Of a stretch of 44,429 nt of DNA, positions 1 to 10,188 are shown in pieces (the stretch's first letter is position 1; the number at the start of each line of letters is the position of its first letter). The notes beneath the pieces are model-generated. The model saw only the letters and a program-made list of their open reading frames with translations, was not told the DNA's origin and did no database searches. The stretch comes from Candidatus Competibacter sp. (lineage in GTDB: Bacteria; Pseudomonadota; Gammaproteobacteria; Competibacterales; Competibacteraceae), in the NCBI GenBank assembly GCA_029624815.1, contig JARSSH010000069.1, positions 1-44,429 on the forward strand, in the 5' to 3' direction. A program made the translations under genes and the position numbers.

Positions 1-55
1 GAGCACCACCTTGACATGGTGGGGGTCGTTGGTTCGAGTCCAATCGCGCCTACCA
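1..55 (+). tRNA. tRNA-Val(GAC), 3' part
   Basis: The window opens inside a tRNA. The anticodon stem CCACC/GGTGG encloses the loop TTGACAT, giving anticodon GAC (valine). The T arm is GTTGG-TTCGAGT-CCAAT, followed by the 3' acceptor strand, discriminator A and an encoded CCA at 53-55. The 5' acceptor and D arm lie outside the window, so the gene is incomplete only because of the window edge. Confidence 0.93.
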
Positions 56-90
56 GATTTTCGTTGAGTTGCGCAACAGACCGTTTTGCA

Positions 91-138
91 AAAGGGCGCG
101 CCTTCCTTCCAAAAGAAGGGCTTCATGGCGTGCCCTTT
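91..138 (+). promoter_or_regulatory. Long hairpin between tRNA-Val and thrS
   Basis: A 12-bp stem with one mismatch pairs 91-102 (AAAGGGCGCGCC) with 127-138 (GGCGTGCCCTTT). A second small stem, CCTTC (105-109) with GAAGG (115-119), sits inside it. It lies 49 bases before the thrS ATG. It could end the tRNA transcript or act as a leader control element. thrS of E. coli is translationally autoregulated by a structured leader, but I do not see a clear tRNA-Thr anticodon mimic here. Confidence 0.45.
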
Positions 139-186
139 ACTGTTTACGAGCCCAGGCCAAACAAGCGGATCGAGAGAATTTCAGCG

Positions 187-2103
187 ATGCCGGTAATCAC
201 GCTTCCAGATGGCAGCCAGCGCGTTTTCGACGAGCCGGTCAGCGTTCACCAAGTTGCCGCCGCGATCGGCGCGGGGTTGGCCAAGGCCGCTTTGGCGGGC
301 AAGGTGGACGGCCGGTTGGTGGATACTTCGCACCTCATCGCCGAGGACGCAAATCTGGCCATCATCACCGAACGCGACCCGGAAGGGCTGGAGATCGTGC
401 GCCATTCCAGCGCGCACCTGCTGGCGCACGCCGTCAAGCAGTTGTATCCAAGTGCTCAGGTCACCATCGGCCCGGTCATCGAAAACGGCTTCTACTATGA
501 CTTCGCTTTCGAACGCGCTTTTACTCCCGAGGATCTGGAACGCATCCAGGCGCGGATGGAAGACCTGGCCGCCCGCGACATTTCCGTATCCCGCTCGGTC
601 ATGCCGCGCGACGAAGCGGTCGCCTTCTTCCGCAACATGGGCGAGGAGTACAAGGCGCAAATCATCGCCGACATTCCGGCCGACCAGGAAATTTCGCTGT
701 ATCGGCAGGACGATTTCATCGACCTCTGCCGCGGCCCGCATGTGCCCTCCACCGGCAGGCTCAAAGCCTTCAAGCTGATGAAGTTGGCCGGCGCTTACTG
801 GCGCGGCGATTCCCGCAACGAGATGTTGCAGCGCATCTACGGCACGGCTTGGATCGATCAGAAGGCGCTGAAAGCCTACCTGCACCGCTTGGAAGAGGCG
901 GAAAAGCGCGATCATCGCCGGGTCGGCAAGGCGCTCGACCTGTTCCACGTTCAGGAGGAAGCGCCGGGCATGGTGTTCTGGCACGACCACGGCTGGCGGG
1001 TCTACGTCGAAGTTCAGAATTACATCCGCCAGATGTTGCGCGAACACGGCTACCAGGAAGTGCACACGCCGCAGATCATCGACCGCAGCCTGTGGGAACG
1101 TTCCGGGCATTGGGAGAAATTCCGCGACGACATGTTCACCACGGCTTCGGAGAACCGCGACTATGCGGTCAAGCCGATGAACTGTCCCGGCCATATCCAG
1201 ATTTTTAATCAGGGATTGAAGAGCTATCGCGACCTGCCGCTGCGCATGGCCGAATTTGGTTCCTGCCATCGCAACGAACCGTCCGGCACGCTGCACGGGT
1301 TGATGCGGGTACGCAATTTCGTGCAGGACGACGCCCACATCTTCTGCACCGAGGAGCAGATTCAGGTCGAGGTGTCGGCGTTCATGGATCTGCTGTTTCG
1401 GGTCTACGCCGATTTTGGTTTCGACGAGGTGCAATTGGCCCTGGCCACCCGTCCCGAAAAGCGGGTCGGGAGCGACGAGGTGTGGGACAAGGCGGAAAAG
1501 GCCTTGGAGTTGGCGCTGAACCGCACCGAGCTGCCCTGGAAGCTCAAACCCGGCGAGGGCGCTTTCTATGGTCCCAAGGTCGAATTCGTGTTGCGCGATT
1601 GCCTGGACCGACTCTGGCAGTGCGGCACCATCCAGGTGGATTTTTCCATGCCCGGCCGGCTGGACGCCCACTATATCGCCGAGGACGGCGGCAAGCGGGC
1701 GCCGGTCATGTTGCACCGGGCGATTCTCGGCTCGCTGGAGCGGTTCATCGGCATTTTGATCGAGCAGTACGCCGGCGCGCTGCCGGCTTGGCTGGCGCCG
1801 GTGCAGGTCGTGGTGCTCAACATCACCGACCATCAGGCCGACTATGTCTCCCAGGTCGAAAAATTCCTTATGCAACAAGGTTTCCGTGTTGCGGTTGACT
1901 TGAGAAACGAGAAGATCGGTTTTAAAATCCGCGAGCATACCTTGCAACGCGTTCCATACTTACTGGTGGTTGGCGACCGGGAACTGGAAACGGAGACCGT
2001 CGCCGCGCGCACCCGCACCGGCAAGGATCTGGGCGTCATGACACTGGCCGCTTTCGCCGAACGCCTGCAAGCCGACATTGCCCGGCGCGGACGAATCGAA
2101 TAA
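187..2103 (+). CDS. thrS: Threonyl-tRNA synthetase
   Basis: This enzyme charges tRNA-Thr with threonine in the cytoplasm. The 638-residue product is close to the usual 640. In order it has an N-terminal TGS domain (about 1-60), the editing domain with the H73-x3-H77 pair and an [11 protein letters not shown] motif, the class II catalytic core, and the anticodon-binding domain (last about 100 residues). The zinc ligands Cys333 (MNCPGH), His384 (DDAHIF) and His510 (MLHRAILGS) are all present. The start was set at ATG 187 because the TGS domain begins there; the open frame extends upstream into the tRNA but that part has no family similarity. It is the first gene of the thrS-infC-rpmI-rplT-pheST-ihfA cluster, and its stop lies 19 bases before the infC start. 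Confidence 0.98.
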   Translation: MPVITLPDGSQRVFDEPVSVHQVAAAIGAGLAKAALAGKVDGRLVDTSHLIAEDANLAIITERDPEGLEIVRHSSAHLLAHAVKQLYPSAQVTIGPVIENGFYYDFAFERAFTPEDLERIQARMEDLAARDISVSRSVMPRDEAVAFFRNMGEEYKAQIIADIPADQEISLYRQDDFIDLCRGPHVPSTGRLKAFKLMKLAGAYWRGDSRNEMLQRIYGTAWIDQKALKAYLHRLEEAEKRDHRRVGKALDLFHVQEEAPGMVFWHDHGWRVYVEVQNYIRQMLREHGYQEVHTPQIIDRSLWERSGHWEKFRDDMFTTASENRDYAVKPMNCPGHIQIFNQGLKSYRDLPLRMAEFGSCHRNEPSGTLHGLMRVRNFVQDDAHIFCTEEQIQVEVSAFMDLLFRVYADFGFDEVQLALATRPEKRVGSDEVWDKAEKALELALNRTELPWKLKPGEGAFYGPKVEFVLRDCLDRLWQCGTIQVDFSMPGRLDAHYIAEDGGKRAPVMLHRAILGSLERFIGILIEQYAGALPAWLAPVQVVVLNITDHQADYVSQVEKFLMQQGFRVAVDLRNEKIGFKIREHTLQRVPYLLVVGDRELETETVAARTRTGKDLGVMTLAAFAERLQADIARRGRIE

Positions 2104-2108
2104 TCCTT

Positions 2109-2115
2109 GGGAGGA
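2109..2115 (+). promoter_or_regulatory. infC Shine-Dalgarno deciding an AUC start
   Basis: GGGAGGA lies 7 bases upstream of ATC at 2123 in the IF3 reading frame. No ATG, GTG or TTG is suitably placed after it. The only upstream in-frame ATG (2078) is inside thrS and would add residues with no IF3 similarity. The spacing therefore supports initiation at AUC. Confidence 0.8.
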
Positions 2116-2122
2116 CAGCAAC

Positions 2123-2644
2123 ATCGCCGCGAACAACGAACTCCGGCTCAATGAAGAGATTACCGGGCGCGAAGTGCGTCTGATCGATCAGGATGGCGAG
2201 CAGGCAGGGATCGTGCTTCTGATGCAAGCCAGGCGAATGGCCGAGGAAGCCGAACTGGATTTGGTGGAGATCTCCCCGAGCGCCAAACCGCCGGTTTGTC
2301 GCATCATGGACTATGGCAAATTCCGGTTCGAGCAGGCCAAGAAGCAAAACGAGGCCCGGAAGAAGCAAAAGCAAATCCAGGTCAAGGAAATCAAATTTCG
2401 TCCAGGTACGGACGAAGGGGACTATCAGGTCAAACTACGCAACCTGATCCGTTTCCTGAACGATGGCGACAAAGCCAAGGTGACGCTGCGGTTTCGGGGC
2501 CGCGAAATGGCGCATCAGGAGCTTGGCGTCAACCTTCTCAAGCGCGTCGAAGACGACTTGATTCAATATGGCACGGTGGAACAGCGGCCTCGGATGGAAG
2601 GACGGCAAATGGTCATGACCGTTGCGCCGGTGAAAAAGAAATAA
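2123..2644 (+). CDS. infC: Translation initiation factor IF-3, AUC start
   Basis: IF-3 binds the 30S subunit, keeps it free of 50S and checks the start codon-initiator tRNA pairing. From the AUC codon the product is 173 residues (E. coli: 180). It carries the N-domain, the helical linker ([12 protein letters not shown], then the Lys/Arg-rich stretch [16 protein letters not shown]) and the C-domain ([17 protein letters not shown]). A non-canonical AUU or AUC start is the known basis of IF-3 autoregulation, because IF-3 rejects initiation at its own codon. E. coli uses AUU; here the placement of the ribosome binding site points to AUC. The alternative, ATG 2078 within thrS, is less likely. Confidence 0.95.
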   Translation: MAANNELRLNEEITGREVRLIDQDGEQAGIVLLMQARRMAEEAELDLVEISPSAKPPVCRIMDYGKFRFEQAKKQNEARKKQKQIQVKEIKFRPGTDEGDYQVKLRNLIRFLNDGDKAKVTLRFRGREMAHQELGVNLLKRVEDDLIQYGTVEQRPRMEGRQMVMTVAPVKKK

Positions 2645-2735
2645 TCCTCCCCGCCAAACTGTTGATCTTCCCGTCCTCTGACGCGGATCGGGGTTGATCC
2701 TCGAACCGACTTTTTGCAAATTGCGGAGCCATGCA

Positions 2736-2933
2736 ATGCCCAAGATGAAAACCAACCGCGGTGCGGCCAAGCGTTTCAGCCGCACCGGGTCCGGCCAATA
2801 CAAATGCTCTCACTCGCATCTCCGGCACATTCTGACCAAGAAGAGCGCCAAGCGGAAACGCCAATTGCGCGGCACCACGATCGTTGCCGCGGTGGATACC
2901 CCGGCCGTGCGTCGGATGCTGCCTTACACTTGA
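2736..2933 (+). CDS. rpmI: Ribosomal protein bL35
   Basis: This 65-residue basic protein of the large subunit matches the E. coli length. The start [14 protein letters not shown] is the family signature; GGAG (2725-2728) lies 7 bases before ATG 2736. An in-frame ATG at 2731 is out of this frame and an earlier start would add non-conserved residues. The protein ends in the typical VRRMLPYT-like tail. In the E. coli operon rpmI and rplT translation is repressed by L20. The 91-base gap after infC may hold such a control site, but I cannot identify one. Confidence 0.97.
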   Translation: MPKMKTNRGAAKRFSRTGSGQYKCSHSHLRHILTKKSAKRKRQLRGTTIVAAVDTPAVRRMLPYT

Positions 2934-2958
2934 TGCCACCGGACCGGAGAAATAAGCC

Positions 2959-3321
2959 ATGCCCCGAGTGAAACGTGGCGTTACCGCCCACGCCCGCCAT
3001 AAAAAAGTCCTGAAGCAGGCCAAAGGCTATTACGGTGCCCGCAGCAAGGTGTACCGAGTCGCCAAACAGGCCGTGATCAAGGCTGGTCAGTACGCGTATC
3101 GCGATCGCCGTCAGAAGAAGCGCGAATTCCGCGCGCTGTGGATCGTCCGCATCAACGCCGCCGCCCACGAAAACGGCCTGTCCTACAGCCGGTTGATCAA
3201 CGGCCTGAAACAGGCCGCCATTGAGGTCGACCGCAAGGTGCTGGCCGATCTGGCGGTGTCGGACAAGCCGGCCTTTGCCGCACTGGCTGGCCGCGCCAAA
3301 GCCGCGCTCGGTATCGCCTGA
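2959..3321 (+). CDS. rplT: Ribosomal protein bL20
   Basis: L20 is an early assembly protein of the 50S subunit and the autogenous repressor of the rpmI-rplT unit in enterobacteria. The 120-residue product begins [19 protein letters not shown], the family signature, with an N-terminal basic extension and a globular C-terminal domain ([20 protein letters not shown]). GGAG lies just upstream of ATG 2959. It follows rpmI by 25 bases, so the two are probably co-translated or coupled. Confidence 0.98.
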   Translation: MPRVKRGVTAHARHKKVLKQAKGYYGARSKVYRVAKQAVIKAGQYAYRDRRQKKREFRALWIVRINAAAHENGLSYSRLINGLKQAAIEVDRKVLADLAVSDKPAFAALAGRAKAALGIA

Positions 3322-4509
<1,188 letters not shown>

Positions 4510-4530
4510 GGCGGCGCTGGGAGATCCGAG

Positions 4531-6909
4531 GTGAAAGCAAGCGAACAATGGTTGCGGGAATGGGTCGATCCCGCGGCGTCCGGGGCCGAACTGGCCGCGC
4601 AACTGACCATGGCCGGTTTGGAAGTGGATCGTATCGAGCCGGCCGCGCCGGCCTTCGAGCAGGTCGTGGTCGGCCGGGTGATGGAGTTGATCCCGCATCC
4701 CCAGGCCGACCGCTTGCGGGTGGCGACCGTGGATGTGGGTGGTGCGGAACCGCTGCAAATCGTTTGCGGCGCGCCGAATGTGAGCGTTGGCCTGTGCGCG
4801 CCGACGGCATTGATCGGCGCGGTGCTGCCCGGCGGGTTGGCCATCAAAAAATCCAAGTTGCGAGGGATCGAGTCGCGCGGCATGTTGTGTTCGGCCAGGG
4901 AATTGGGACTGGCGGAAACCTCGGAGGGGTTGTTGCCGTTACCGCCGGATAGCCGGCCTGGCCAGAACCTGCGCGAGTTGCTGGCGCTGGATGATGTCGT
5001 TATCGAGATCGAATTGACACCGAATCGCGGCGACTGTCTGGGCATGGAAGGCATCGCCCGCGAGGTGGCGGTGCTCAACCGTTGCGAGTTTCGGGCGTTA
5101 CCGGCTGCTGCGGTGGAGCCGGTGCTGGACGCGACGTTTCCGGTGGCCTTGCTCGATCCGGCCGATTGTCCGCGCTATGTGGGTCGGGTCATTCGGGGCG
5201 TCGATCCCGCCGCCGAGACGCCGCTGTGGATGAAGGAACGCTTGCGCCGCGCTGGTCTGCGTAGTCTGGGACCGTTGGTGGACGTGACCAACTACGTGAT
5301 GTTGGAACTCGGCCAGCCGATGCATGCCTTCGACCTGAACCGGTTGACTGGCGGTATCGAAGTGCGCCGTGCCCGGCCCGGCGAACGACTGGAGTTATTG
5401 AACGGGGCGGTGGTGGAGCCGGATGGAGAAACCCTGCTGATCGCCGATGGGCGTGGCCCGCTGGCGCTGGCGGGGATCATGGGCGGTGAAATCAGCTCCT
5501 GCACCGATGCCACCCGCGATGTGTTCCTGGAAAGCGCCTTCTTTACTCCGGCCAGCATTGCTGGCCGCGCCCGCCGCCACGGGTTGCAAACCGATGCGTC
5601 GCACCGTTTCGAGCGCGGTGTCGATCCACAATTGCAGCGTCGCGCCGCCGAGCGGGCCACCCGGCTGTTGCTGGATATCGCCGGCGGCCAGCCCGGACCG
5701 ATCGTCGAGGCGGTGGCGCCCGAATGCCTGCCGGCGGAGTCGGCGATCCGGTTGCGGCCGGAGCGAATCCGTCTGCTGCTGGGTCTGGATATCCCCGTCG
5801 CTGAAGTCGAGGATATCCTTCGGCGATTGGGCATGGCGGTGGCGGTCGAGGTGGATCACTGGGTGGTCGTTCCTCCCAGCAGTCGCTTCGATATTCGTCT
5901 GGAGGTGGATCTGATCGAAGAAATCGCCCGAGTGCATGGTTATGAACGGCTGCCGGGCAACCGTCCCTTGACGCGGTTGGAGATGCCGCCGCAACCGGAA
6001 CGGCAGGTTGCGTTGGCTCGGTTCAAGGAGGTGCTGGTGCAGCGCGGCTTTCAGGAGGCGATTACCTACAGTTTTGTCGATCCGGCGTTCCAGGCCGCGC
6101 TCGACCCGGCGCGGCAACCGCTGACCTTGGCCAATCCGATTTCCGCCGACTTGGCGGCGATGCGCACCAGCTTGTGGCCCGGTCTGCTCAAGGCATTGAT
6201 CCACAACCAGAAGCGTCAGCAACCGCGGGTAAGGCTGTTCGAACACGGCCTGACGTTCGTTCCGGCCAGGGACGGTTTGCGACAGGAGCCGTATCTCGGC
6301 GGGGTGCTGACGGGCGCCGCGCTGCCGGAACAATGGGGGTTGCCGAATCGAGCAGCGGATTTTTTCGACCTCAAGGGCGATGTCGAGGCGCTGTTGGCAT
6401 TGACCGGCGAGCCGGAGGCGTTCGCCTTCGTGGCGGCTGTTCACCCGGCATTGCATCCGGGCCAGTGCGCGCGGATCGAGAGGGCGGGCGCACGGGTCGG
6501 CTGGCTGGGCGCGCTGCACCCGAGGGTGGCGCGAGAGCTGGATATAGAGGGTGACGCCTTCGTATTCGAACTGGCGCTCGTCGGCTTGCAAGTGGCTCGG
6601 GTGCCGATATTTTGCGAGCTGTCCCGCTTTCCGGTCAGCCGTCGCGACATCGCGATCATCGTGGATGAGGCGGTTGCGGCCCAGGCGGTTCAGGACTGCA
6701 TACGCCGATACGGTGGTGAATTATTGCGCAATGTGCTGCTTTTCGATGTTTATCGAGGGCTGGGAATTTCAAAAGGCCAGAAAAGTTTGGCTTTTGGATT
6801 GATTTTACAGGACTTCTCGCGCAATCTTACCGACAGTGTGGTCGAGGAGACCATATCCGGCATCATCGTTGGACTGGCGGAACAGTTTGGCGCAACGCTT
6901 AGGATTTAG
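4531..6909 (+). CDS. pheT: Phenylalanyl-tRNA synthetase beta subunit
   Basis: The beta subunit recognises tRNA-Phe and edits mischarged Tyr-tRNA-Phe. The product has 792 residues, close to 795 in E. coli. In order it has an EMAP-like tRNA-binding domain (about 40-150), the B3/B4 editing domain (about 210-380), the B5 domain, the catalytic-like core and a C-terminal ferredoxin-fold anticodon-binding domain (last about 95 residues). It starts at GTG 4531 after a GGGAG box. It lies between pheS and ihfA with very short gaps. Confidence 0.97.
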   Translation: MKASEQWLREWVDPAASGAELAAQLTMAGLEVDRIEPAAPAFEQVVVGRVMELIPHPQADRLRVATVDVGGAEPLQIVCGAPNVSVGLCAPTALIGAVLPGGLAIKKSKLRGIESRGMLCSARELGLAETSEGLLPLPPDSRPGQNLRELLALDDVVIEIELTPNRGDCLGMEGIAREVAVLNRCEFRALPAAAVEPVLDATFPVALLDPADCPRYVGRVIRGVDPAAETPLWMKERLRRAGLRSLGPLVDVTNYVMLELGQPMHAFDLNRLTGGIEVRRARPGERLELLNGAVVEPDGETLLIADGRGPLALAGIMGGEISSCTDATRDVFLESAFFTPASIAGRARRHGLQTDASHRFERGVDPQLQRRAAERATRLLLDIAGGQPGPIVEAVAPECLPAESAIRLRPERIRLLLGLDIPVAEVEDILRRLGMAVAVEVDHWVVVPPSSRFDIRLEVDLIEEIARVHGYERLPGNRPLTRLEMPPQPERQVALARFKEVLVQRGFQEAITYSFVDPAFQAALDPARQPLTLANPISADLAAMRTSLWPGLLKALIHNQKRQQPRVRLFEHGLTFVPARDGLRQEPYLGGVLTGAALPEQWGLPNRAADFFDLKGDVEALLALTGEPEAFAFVAAVHPALHPGQCARIERAGARVGWLGALHPRVARELDIEGDAFVFELALVGLQVARVPIFCELSRFPVSRRDIAIIVDEAVAAQAVQDCIRRYGGELLRNVLLFDVYRGLGISKGQKSLAFGLILQDFSRNLTDSVVEETISGIIVGLAEQFGATLRI

Positions 6910-6912
6910 GGT

Positions 6913-7212
6913 ATGGCACTGACAAAAGCCGATATGGCGGAACGTTTGTTCGAAGAACTGGGCATTAACAAGCGCGAGGCCAAGGATTTGGTGGAGATCT
7001 TTTTCGAAGAGATCCGCAGCGCCTTGGAACGAGGGCGGCAGGTGAAATTATCCGGGTTCGGCAATTTCGACCTGCGCGATAAGAACCAGCGCCCGGGCCG
7101 CAACCCCAAAACGGGAGAGGAAATTCCCATCACCGCGCGGCGAGTGGTGACTTTCCGGCCCGGACAGAAGCTCAAGGCGCGAGTAGACGCCTTTAAGGGG
7201 GAAGCGCAGTAG
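6913..7212 (+). CDS. ihfA: Integration host factor subunit alpha
   Basis: This is a DNA-bending nucleoid protein that works as a heterodimer with IhfB. It acts in recombination, replication and regulation, including of nitrate-responsive promoters in enterobacteria. The 99-residue product has the HU/IHF fold: two N-terminal helices ([19 protein letters not shown]) and the beta arm with the [11 protein letters not shown] signature and intercalating proline. It starts 3 bases after the pheT stop, so translation is probably coupled. It is the last gene of the operon. Confidence 0.97.
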   Translation: MALTKADMAERLFEELGINKREAKDLVEIFFEEIRSALERGRQVKLSGFGNFDLRDKNQRPGRNPKTGEEIPITARRVVTFRPGQKLKARVDAFKGEAQ

Positions 7213-7270
7213 ACCGTTCGAGGATGAAGCGCTTGGCAAGCCGCATGGATTGAATTAAGATCACCAACCC

Positions 7271-7293
7271 TTGCGGCGGATGATCCGCCGCAA
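7271..7293 (+). terminator. Perfect hairpin after ihfA
   Basis: TTGCGGCGGA (7271-7280) and TCCGCCGCAA (7284-7293) form a perfect 10-bp stem with a TGA loop. No T run follows, and tRNA-Pro starts 3 bases later. It could be a weak terminator, an mRNA 3'-end stabiliser, or a processing signal if ihfA and the tRNA are cotranscribed. Confidence 0.5.
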
Positions 7294-7295
7294 AC

Positions 7296-7373
<78 letters not shown>

Positions 7374-7381
7374 TGACGACA

Positions 7382-7416
7382 ATGGCTTGACGTTCTCAAC
7401 GTCGAGCCATTTTTTT
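7382..7416 (+). terminator. Terminator of tRNA-Pro / ihfA transcript
   Basis: ATGGCTTGACGTT (7382-7394) pairs with AACGTCGAGCCAT (7398-7410) around a CTC loop, with one T-G wobble. Seven T residues follow (7410-7416). This is a textbook Rho-independent terminator 9 bases after the tRNA. Confidence 0.9.
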
Positions 7417-7875
7417 CTAAAGTCGAGATTTTCTCTACACAATCTCCTACACGGTAGGCGGTGTTGGAGGGTGGCCAGTCGTCAAGACCTCGTCCGCCCC
7501 CGCTCGGCACCGCATGGAGCGGTCGTTCAGCCCTTGTCGGCGCGATTGCCTTGGGCGCCAAGGCCATGGATATGGCCGTATAGGCTTCATGCGTGGTATA
7601 ACGCGGCCTGCCTTGGTGGCGACAAGCCATGATGCAAGACTGACGGTTTCTCCTGGGCACGGAATACTCAACCTGGTCCCCTCCAAAATCCTATAACGAT
7701 TAACGATCAGTTTGGGGTTTAGAGGGTTGGATAAAACGGTCGGTGGATTTCACCACTATCCCCCAGGCGCGATTCTGGTGGCCCTAGTGAACCCAGTCTA
7801 TACTAAGGTTCGGAATTATCTCTGAATCAACCGCAGCATCTAAGACAACTAATTGTTATATCAAGAGGATTTTTT
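7417..7875. other. Intergenic region without a recognised gene
   Basis: About 460 bases. Short open frames exist on both strands but none has a ribosome binding site, family similarity or consistent coding character. The minus-strand frame that runs through it continues across tRNA-Pro and is a tRNA artefact. The right end holds the fba upstream region, with a possible -10 TATACT at 7799-7804 and an AAGAGGA ribosome binding site near 7863. Because it lies directly downstream of a tRNA it could be an old integration scar, but no att repeat or integrase remnant was seen. Confidence 0.5.
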
Positions 7876-8946
7876 ATGGCACAGCTCAAACCCGGTGTCG
7901 TTTCCGGTAAAGACTACCTTACTCTCGTGGCCGCCGCGAAGGCGGGCGGTTACGCTCTGCCGGCGGTCAATGTCTCCAGCAGCAGCACGATCAACGCGGT
8001 GCTGGAAGCCGCGGCCAAGAACAATGCTGACATCATCATCCAGCTTTCCAACGGCGGAGCGCAGTTCTATGCTGGCCAGGGGATGAAAGACGGCTTCAAG
8101 GCCAAGGTGTTGGGCGCGGTGGCGGCGGCCTACCATGTGCATTTGCTAGCCGAGCACTACGGGGTTTGCGTGGTGTTGCACACCGATCATGCCAACAAGG
8201 GCCTGATTCCTTGGGTTGAAGCGTTGTTGGATCACGGCGAGGCGTATTTCAAGCAGCACGGCAAGCCGCTGTTCAGTTCGCACATGCTGGATCTTTCCGA
8301 AGATCCGATGGAGTTTAACCTGAGCGAGTGCGCGCGCATTCTGACACGGATGGCTCCGCTGGACATGAGTCTGGAAATCGAACTGGGCGTTACCGGTGGC
8401 GAGGAAGACGGCATTGGTGGCGAACTCGACGAAAGTGCCGACAACTCCCATCTTTACACGCAGCCGGAAGATGTGTTGCAGGCTTACGAGCGGCTGTCGC
8501 CCATCGGCCATTTCTCGGTCGCCGCGTCCTTCGGCAACGTGCATGGGGTGTACAAGCCCGGAAACGTCCAACTGCGCCCGGAAATCCTCAAGAACTCGCA
8601 GGCATTGATCGAGAAGCAGCGCAACACCGGCTCGAAGCCGCTGAATCTGGTATTCCACGGTGGTTCCGGCTCGGAGAAGGCGAAGATTACCGAGGCGGTC
8701 GGTTACGGGGTATTCAAGATGAATATCGACACCGACCTGCAGTTTGCCTACTCGGAAGCGATCGGCAAGTTCGTCAGCGAGAACCCCAAGGCCTTCTTGT
8801 ATCAAATCGATCCAGAAACCGACAAGCCCTACAAGAAGTTCTACGACCCGCGCAAGTATCTGCGTTTGGCGGAACAGAACATGGTGGCGCGGTTGAACGA
8901 GGCGTTCGTCGATCTTGGTTCCAAGGACAAGTCGCTGGCGGCGTGA
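7876..8946 (+). CDS. fba: Class II fructose-1,6-bisphosphate aldolase
   Basis: This is a zinc-dependent glycolytic and gluconeogenic enzyme that interconverts fructose-1,6-bisphosphate with glyceraldehyde-3-phosphate and dihydroxyacetone phosphate. The 356-residue product matches the FbaA (class IIA) type. It has the HTDH motif (catalytic Asp104, zinc ligand His105), EIELGVTGGEEDG, the zinc-ligand region ASFGNVHGVYKPGNV and the phosphate-binding VFHGGSGS and MNIDTD segments. AAGAGGA lies upstream of ATG 7876, separated by a T-rich spacer. It is a single-gene unit ending at the bidirectional terminator at 8994. Confidence 0.97.
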   Translation: MAQLKPGVVSGKDYLTLVAAAKAGGYALPAVNVSSSSTINAVLEAAAKNNADIIIQLSNGGAQFYAGQGMKDGFKAKVLGAVAAAYHVHLLAEHYGVCVVLHTDHANKGLIPWVEALLDHGEAYFKQHGKPLFSSHMLDLSEDPMEFNLSECARILTRMAPLDMSLEIELGVTGGEEDGIGGELDESADNSHLYTQPEDVLQAYERLSPIGHFSVAASFGNVHGVYKPGNVQLRPEILKNSQALIEKQRNTGSKPLNLVFHGGSGSEKAKITEAVGYGVFKMNIDTDLQFAYSEAIGKFVSENPKAFLYQIDPETDKPYKKFYDPRKYLRLAEQNMVARLNEAFVDLGSKDKSLAA

Positions 8947-8993
8947 GCGCCGTGATCGCCGGTCGCTAGGTGCTGGAGGTCGAGCACGAAAAA

Positions 8994-9023
8994 AGCCCGC
9001 CGAGTTTTCGGCGGGCTTTTTTT
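8994..9023. terminator. Bidirectional terminator between fba and the coiled-coil gene
   Basis: AGCCCGCCGA (8994-9003) and TCGGCGGGCT (9008-9017) form a perfect 10-bp stem with a GTTT loop. A run of A precedes it and a run of T follows, so it can stop transcription from fba (plus) and from the convergent gene (minus). Confidence 0.92.
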
Positions 9024-9031
9024 CTGAAGGT

Positions 9032-9958
9032 CTACTTAAAAATATGGGTGTTCAGGCTAATCAGCACCAATACGGCGGTCAAAAACACGGCCAAGCCTAT
9101 GCCGAGTAACATCGTGTTGGCTTTGGCGGGAACCGGCTCCCGGGATTCCAGCCGTTCCAGTGCCTGTTGCAGTTCGTTCAGGGTTTGTCGTTGCTCCAGA
9201 ACCTGCTGCTCGGTTTGATCCAGCCGCTGAGAGTGAGTCGCCAGTAAGTCGGGGCTTGCCGTTGTTTCCAGCACGGTCAGCCGCTGGTGAATCACAACCA
9301 GTTCACCGTGCAATTCGCGGATGACCGACTCGAATTTTCCGAACTGTTCTGCTTGCGCGGCCAGACGATGGTCGAAGTGGGCCATTTTTTCCTGGCTGGC
9401 GGCGCGAAAGCTTTCAATGGCTTTTGTAACCTCGCCAAGCTGTTGCTCCTGCGTGCCAGCCAGTGCCTGCGCGCGATCGGCCAGTTCCTGGCCGTGCGCC
9501 TGCTGACGGTCGTTCAGCGCCGCCAGTTCGCGGGCCTGGGCTTCGCCTTGTTCGCGCGCCGCCGCGGTTTGAGCGTGCAGGGTTGTTTCCAGCAGCGTGG
9601 CGGCTTCTTGCACAGTCCGCAATTGTTCCTGCGTGTTGGCCAATGTCTGCGCGTGATCGGCCAATTCCTGGCCGTGCGCCTGTTGACGGTCGTTCAGCGT
9701 CGCCAGTTCGCGGGCTTGGGCCTCGCCTTGTTCACGCGCCGCCGCGGTTTGAGCGTGCAGGGTTGTTTCCAGCAGCGTGGCGGTCTCTTGCACGGTTCGC
9801 AGTTCCTGTCGAACGGTTTCCAGCGCCGTTGCCATTTCGCCCGTTCGCTGTTCGTGCGCGCCGCTGACGTCGCGCAGCTTCTCCAAATCCCGATGGGCGG
9901 TTTGGAAATAGTCGCGCAAGGCGTCCAGCGCGGTTTCTAGTTCTTTGGGATTGTTCAT
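9032..9958 (-). CDS. Tail-anchored coiled-coil protein with a duplicated 60-residue unit
   Basis: A 308-residue protein I do not recognise as a named family. It is almost entirely charged and Gln/Ala/Leu-rich heptad sequence, predicted coiled coil. It ends in one hydrophobic segment (about 282-304) and a short IFK-type tail, so it is probably an inner-membrane protein with most of its mass in the cytoplasm. Residues 53-112 and 113-172 are near-identical copies starting LRTVQE and containing TLHAQTAAAREQGEAQAREL. At DNA level this is a tandem 180-bp duplication (9442-9621 and 9622-9801), so repeat number may vary between strains. GAGG lies 6 bases before ATG. It is convergent with fba. No function can be assigned from sequence. 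Confidence 0.75.
   Translation of the reverse strand: MNNPKELETALDALRDYFQTAHRDLEKLRDVSGAHEQRTGEMATALETVRQELRTVQETATLLETTLHAQTAAAREQGEAQARELATLNDRQQAHGQELADHAQTLANTQEQLRTVQEAATLLETTLHAQTAAAREQGEAQARELAALNDRQQAHGQELADRAQALAGTQEQQLGEVTKAIESFRAASQEKMAHFDHRLAAQAEQFGKFESVIRELHGELVVIHQRLTVLETTASPDLLATHSQRLDQTEQQVLEQRQTLNELQQALERLESREPVPAKANTMLLGIGLAVFLTAVLVLISLNTHIFK
9442..9801. repeat. Tandem 180-bp duplication inside the coiled-coil gene
   Basis: Two adjacent 180-bp units (9442-9621 and 9622-9801) differ at only scattered bases. For example, GATCGGCCAGTTCCTGGCC near 9474 recurs as GATCGGCCAATTCCTGGCC near 9654. The unit is a whole number of codons (60), so unequal recombination would change copy number without shifting frame. 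Confidence 0.85.
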
Positions 9959-10143
9959 AAGATCCTCGATACGGGGGTTAAAGCGTTATGGTCAGGCAAA
10001 CTAGTTCAAATTTTAGTGATTTTTTTGAGGGCGGTGGGTTGAGTCAGGATCGCGGGGATCGAGGATGCGCGGACAGGGAGGGGCGATGGGCGTCCATCGA
10101 CCCGTATAGCTTCAGGGCATGGATGACTTAAGCCGCCGTCCCC

Positions 10144-10149
10144 TATAAA
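10144..10149 (+). promoter_or_regulatory. Possible -10 element of prfB
   Basis: TATAAA lies 40 bases upstream of the prfB GTG, in the gap between divergent genes. No convincing -35 box is seen at the right spacing, so this is a weak call. Confidence 0.35.
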
Positions 10150-10188
10150 ATTCGCTCCCTTCCCTTCGATCATGCCCGGAGCCTCATC

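Noticed and set aside
2078-2122. ATG 2078 as the infC start
   Set aside because: It lies inside thrS without a ribosome binding site and adds residues not found in IF-3. The Shine-Dalgarno favours ATC 2123.
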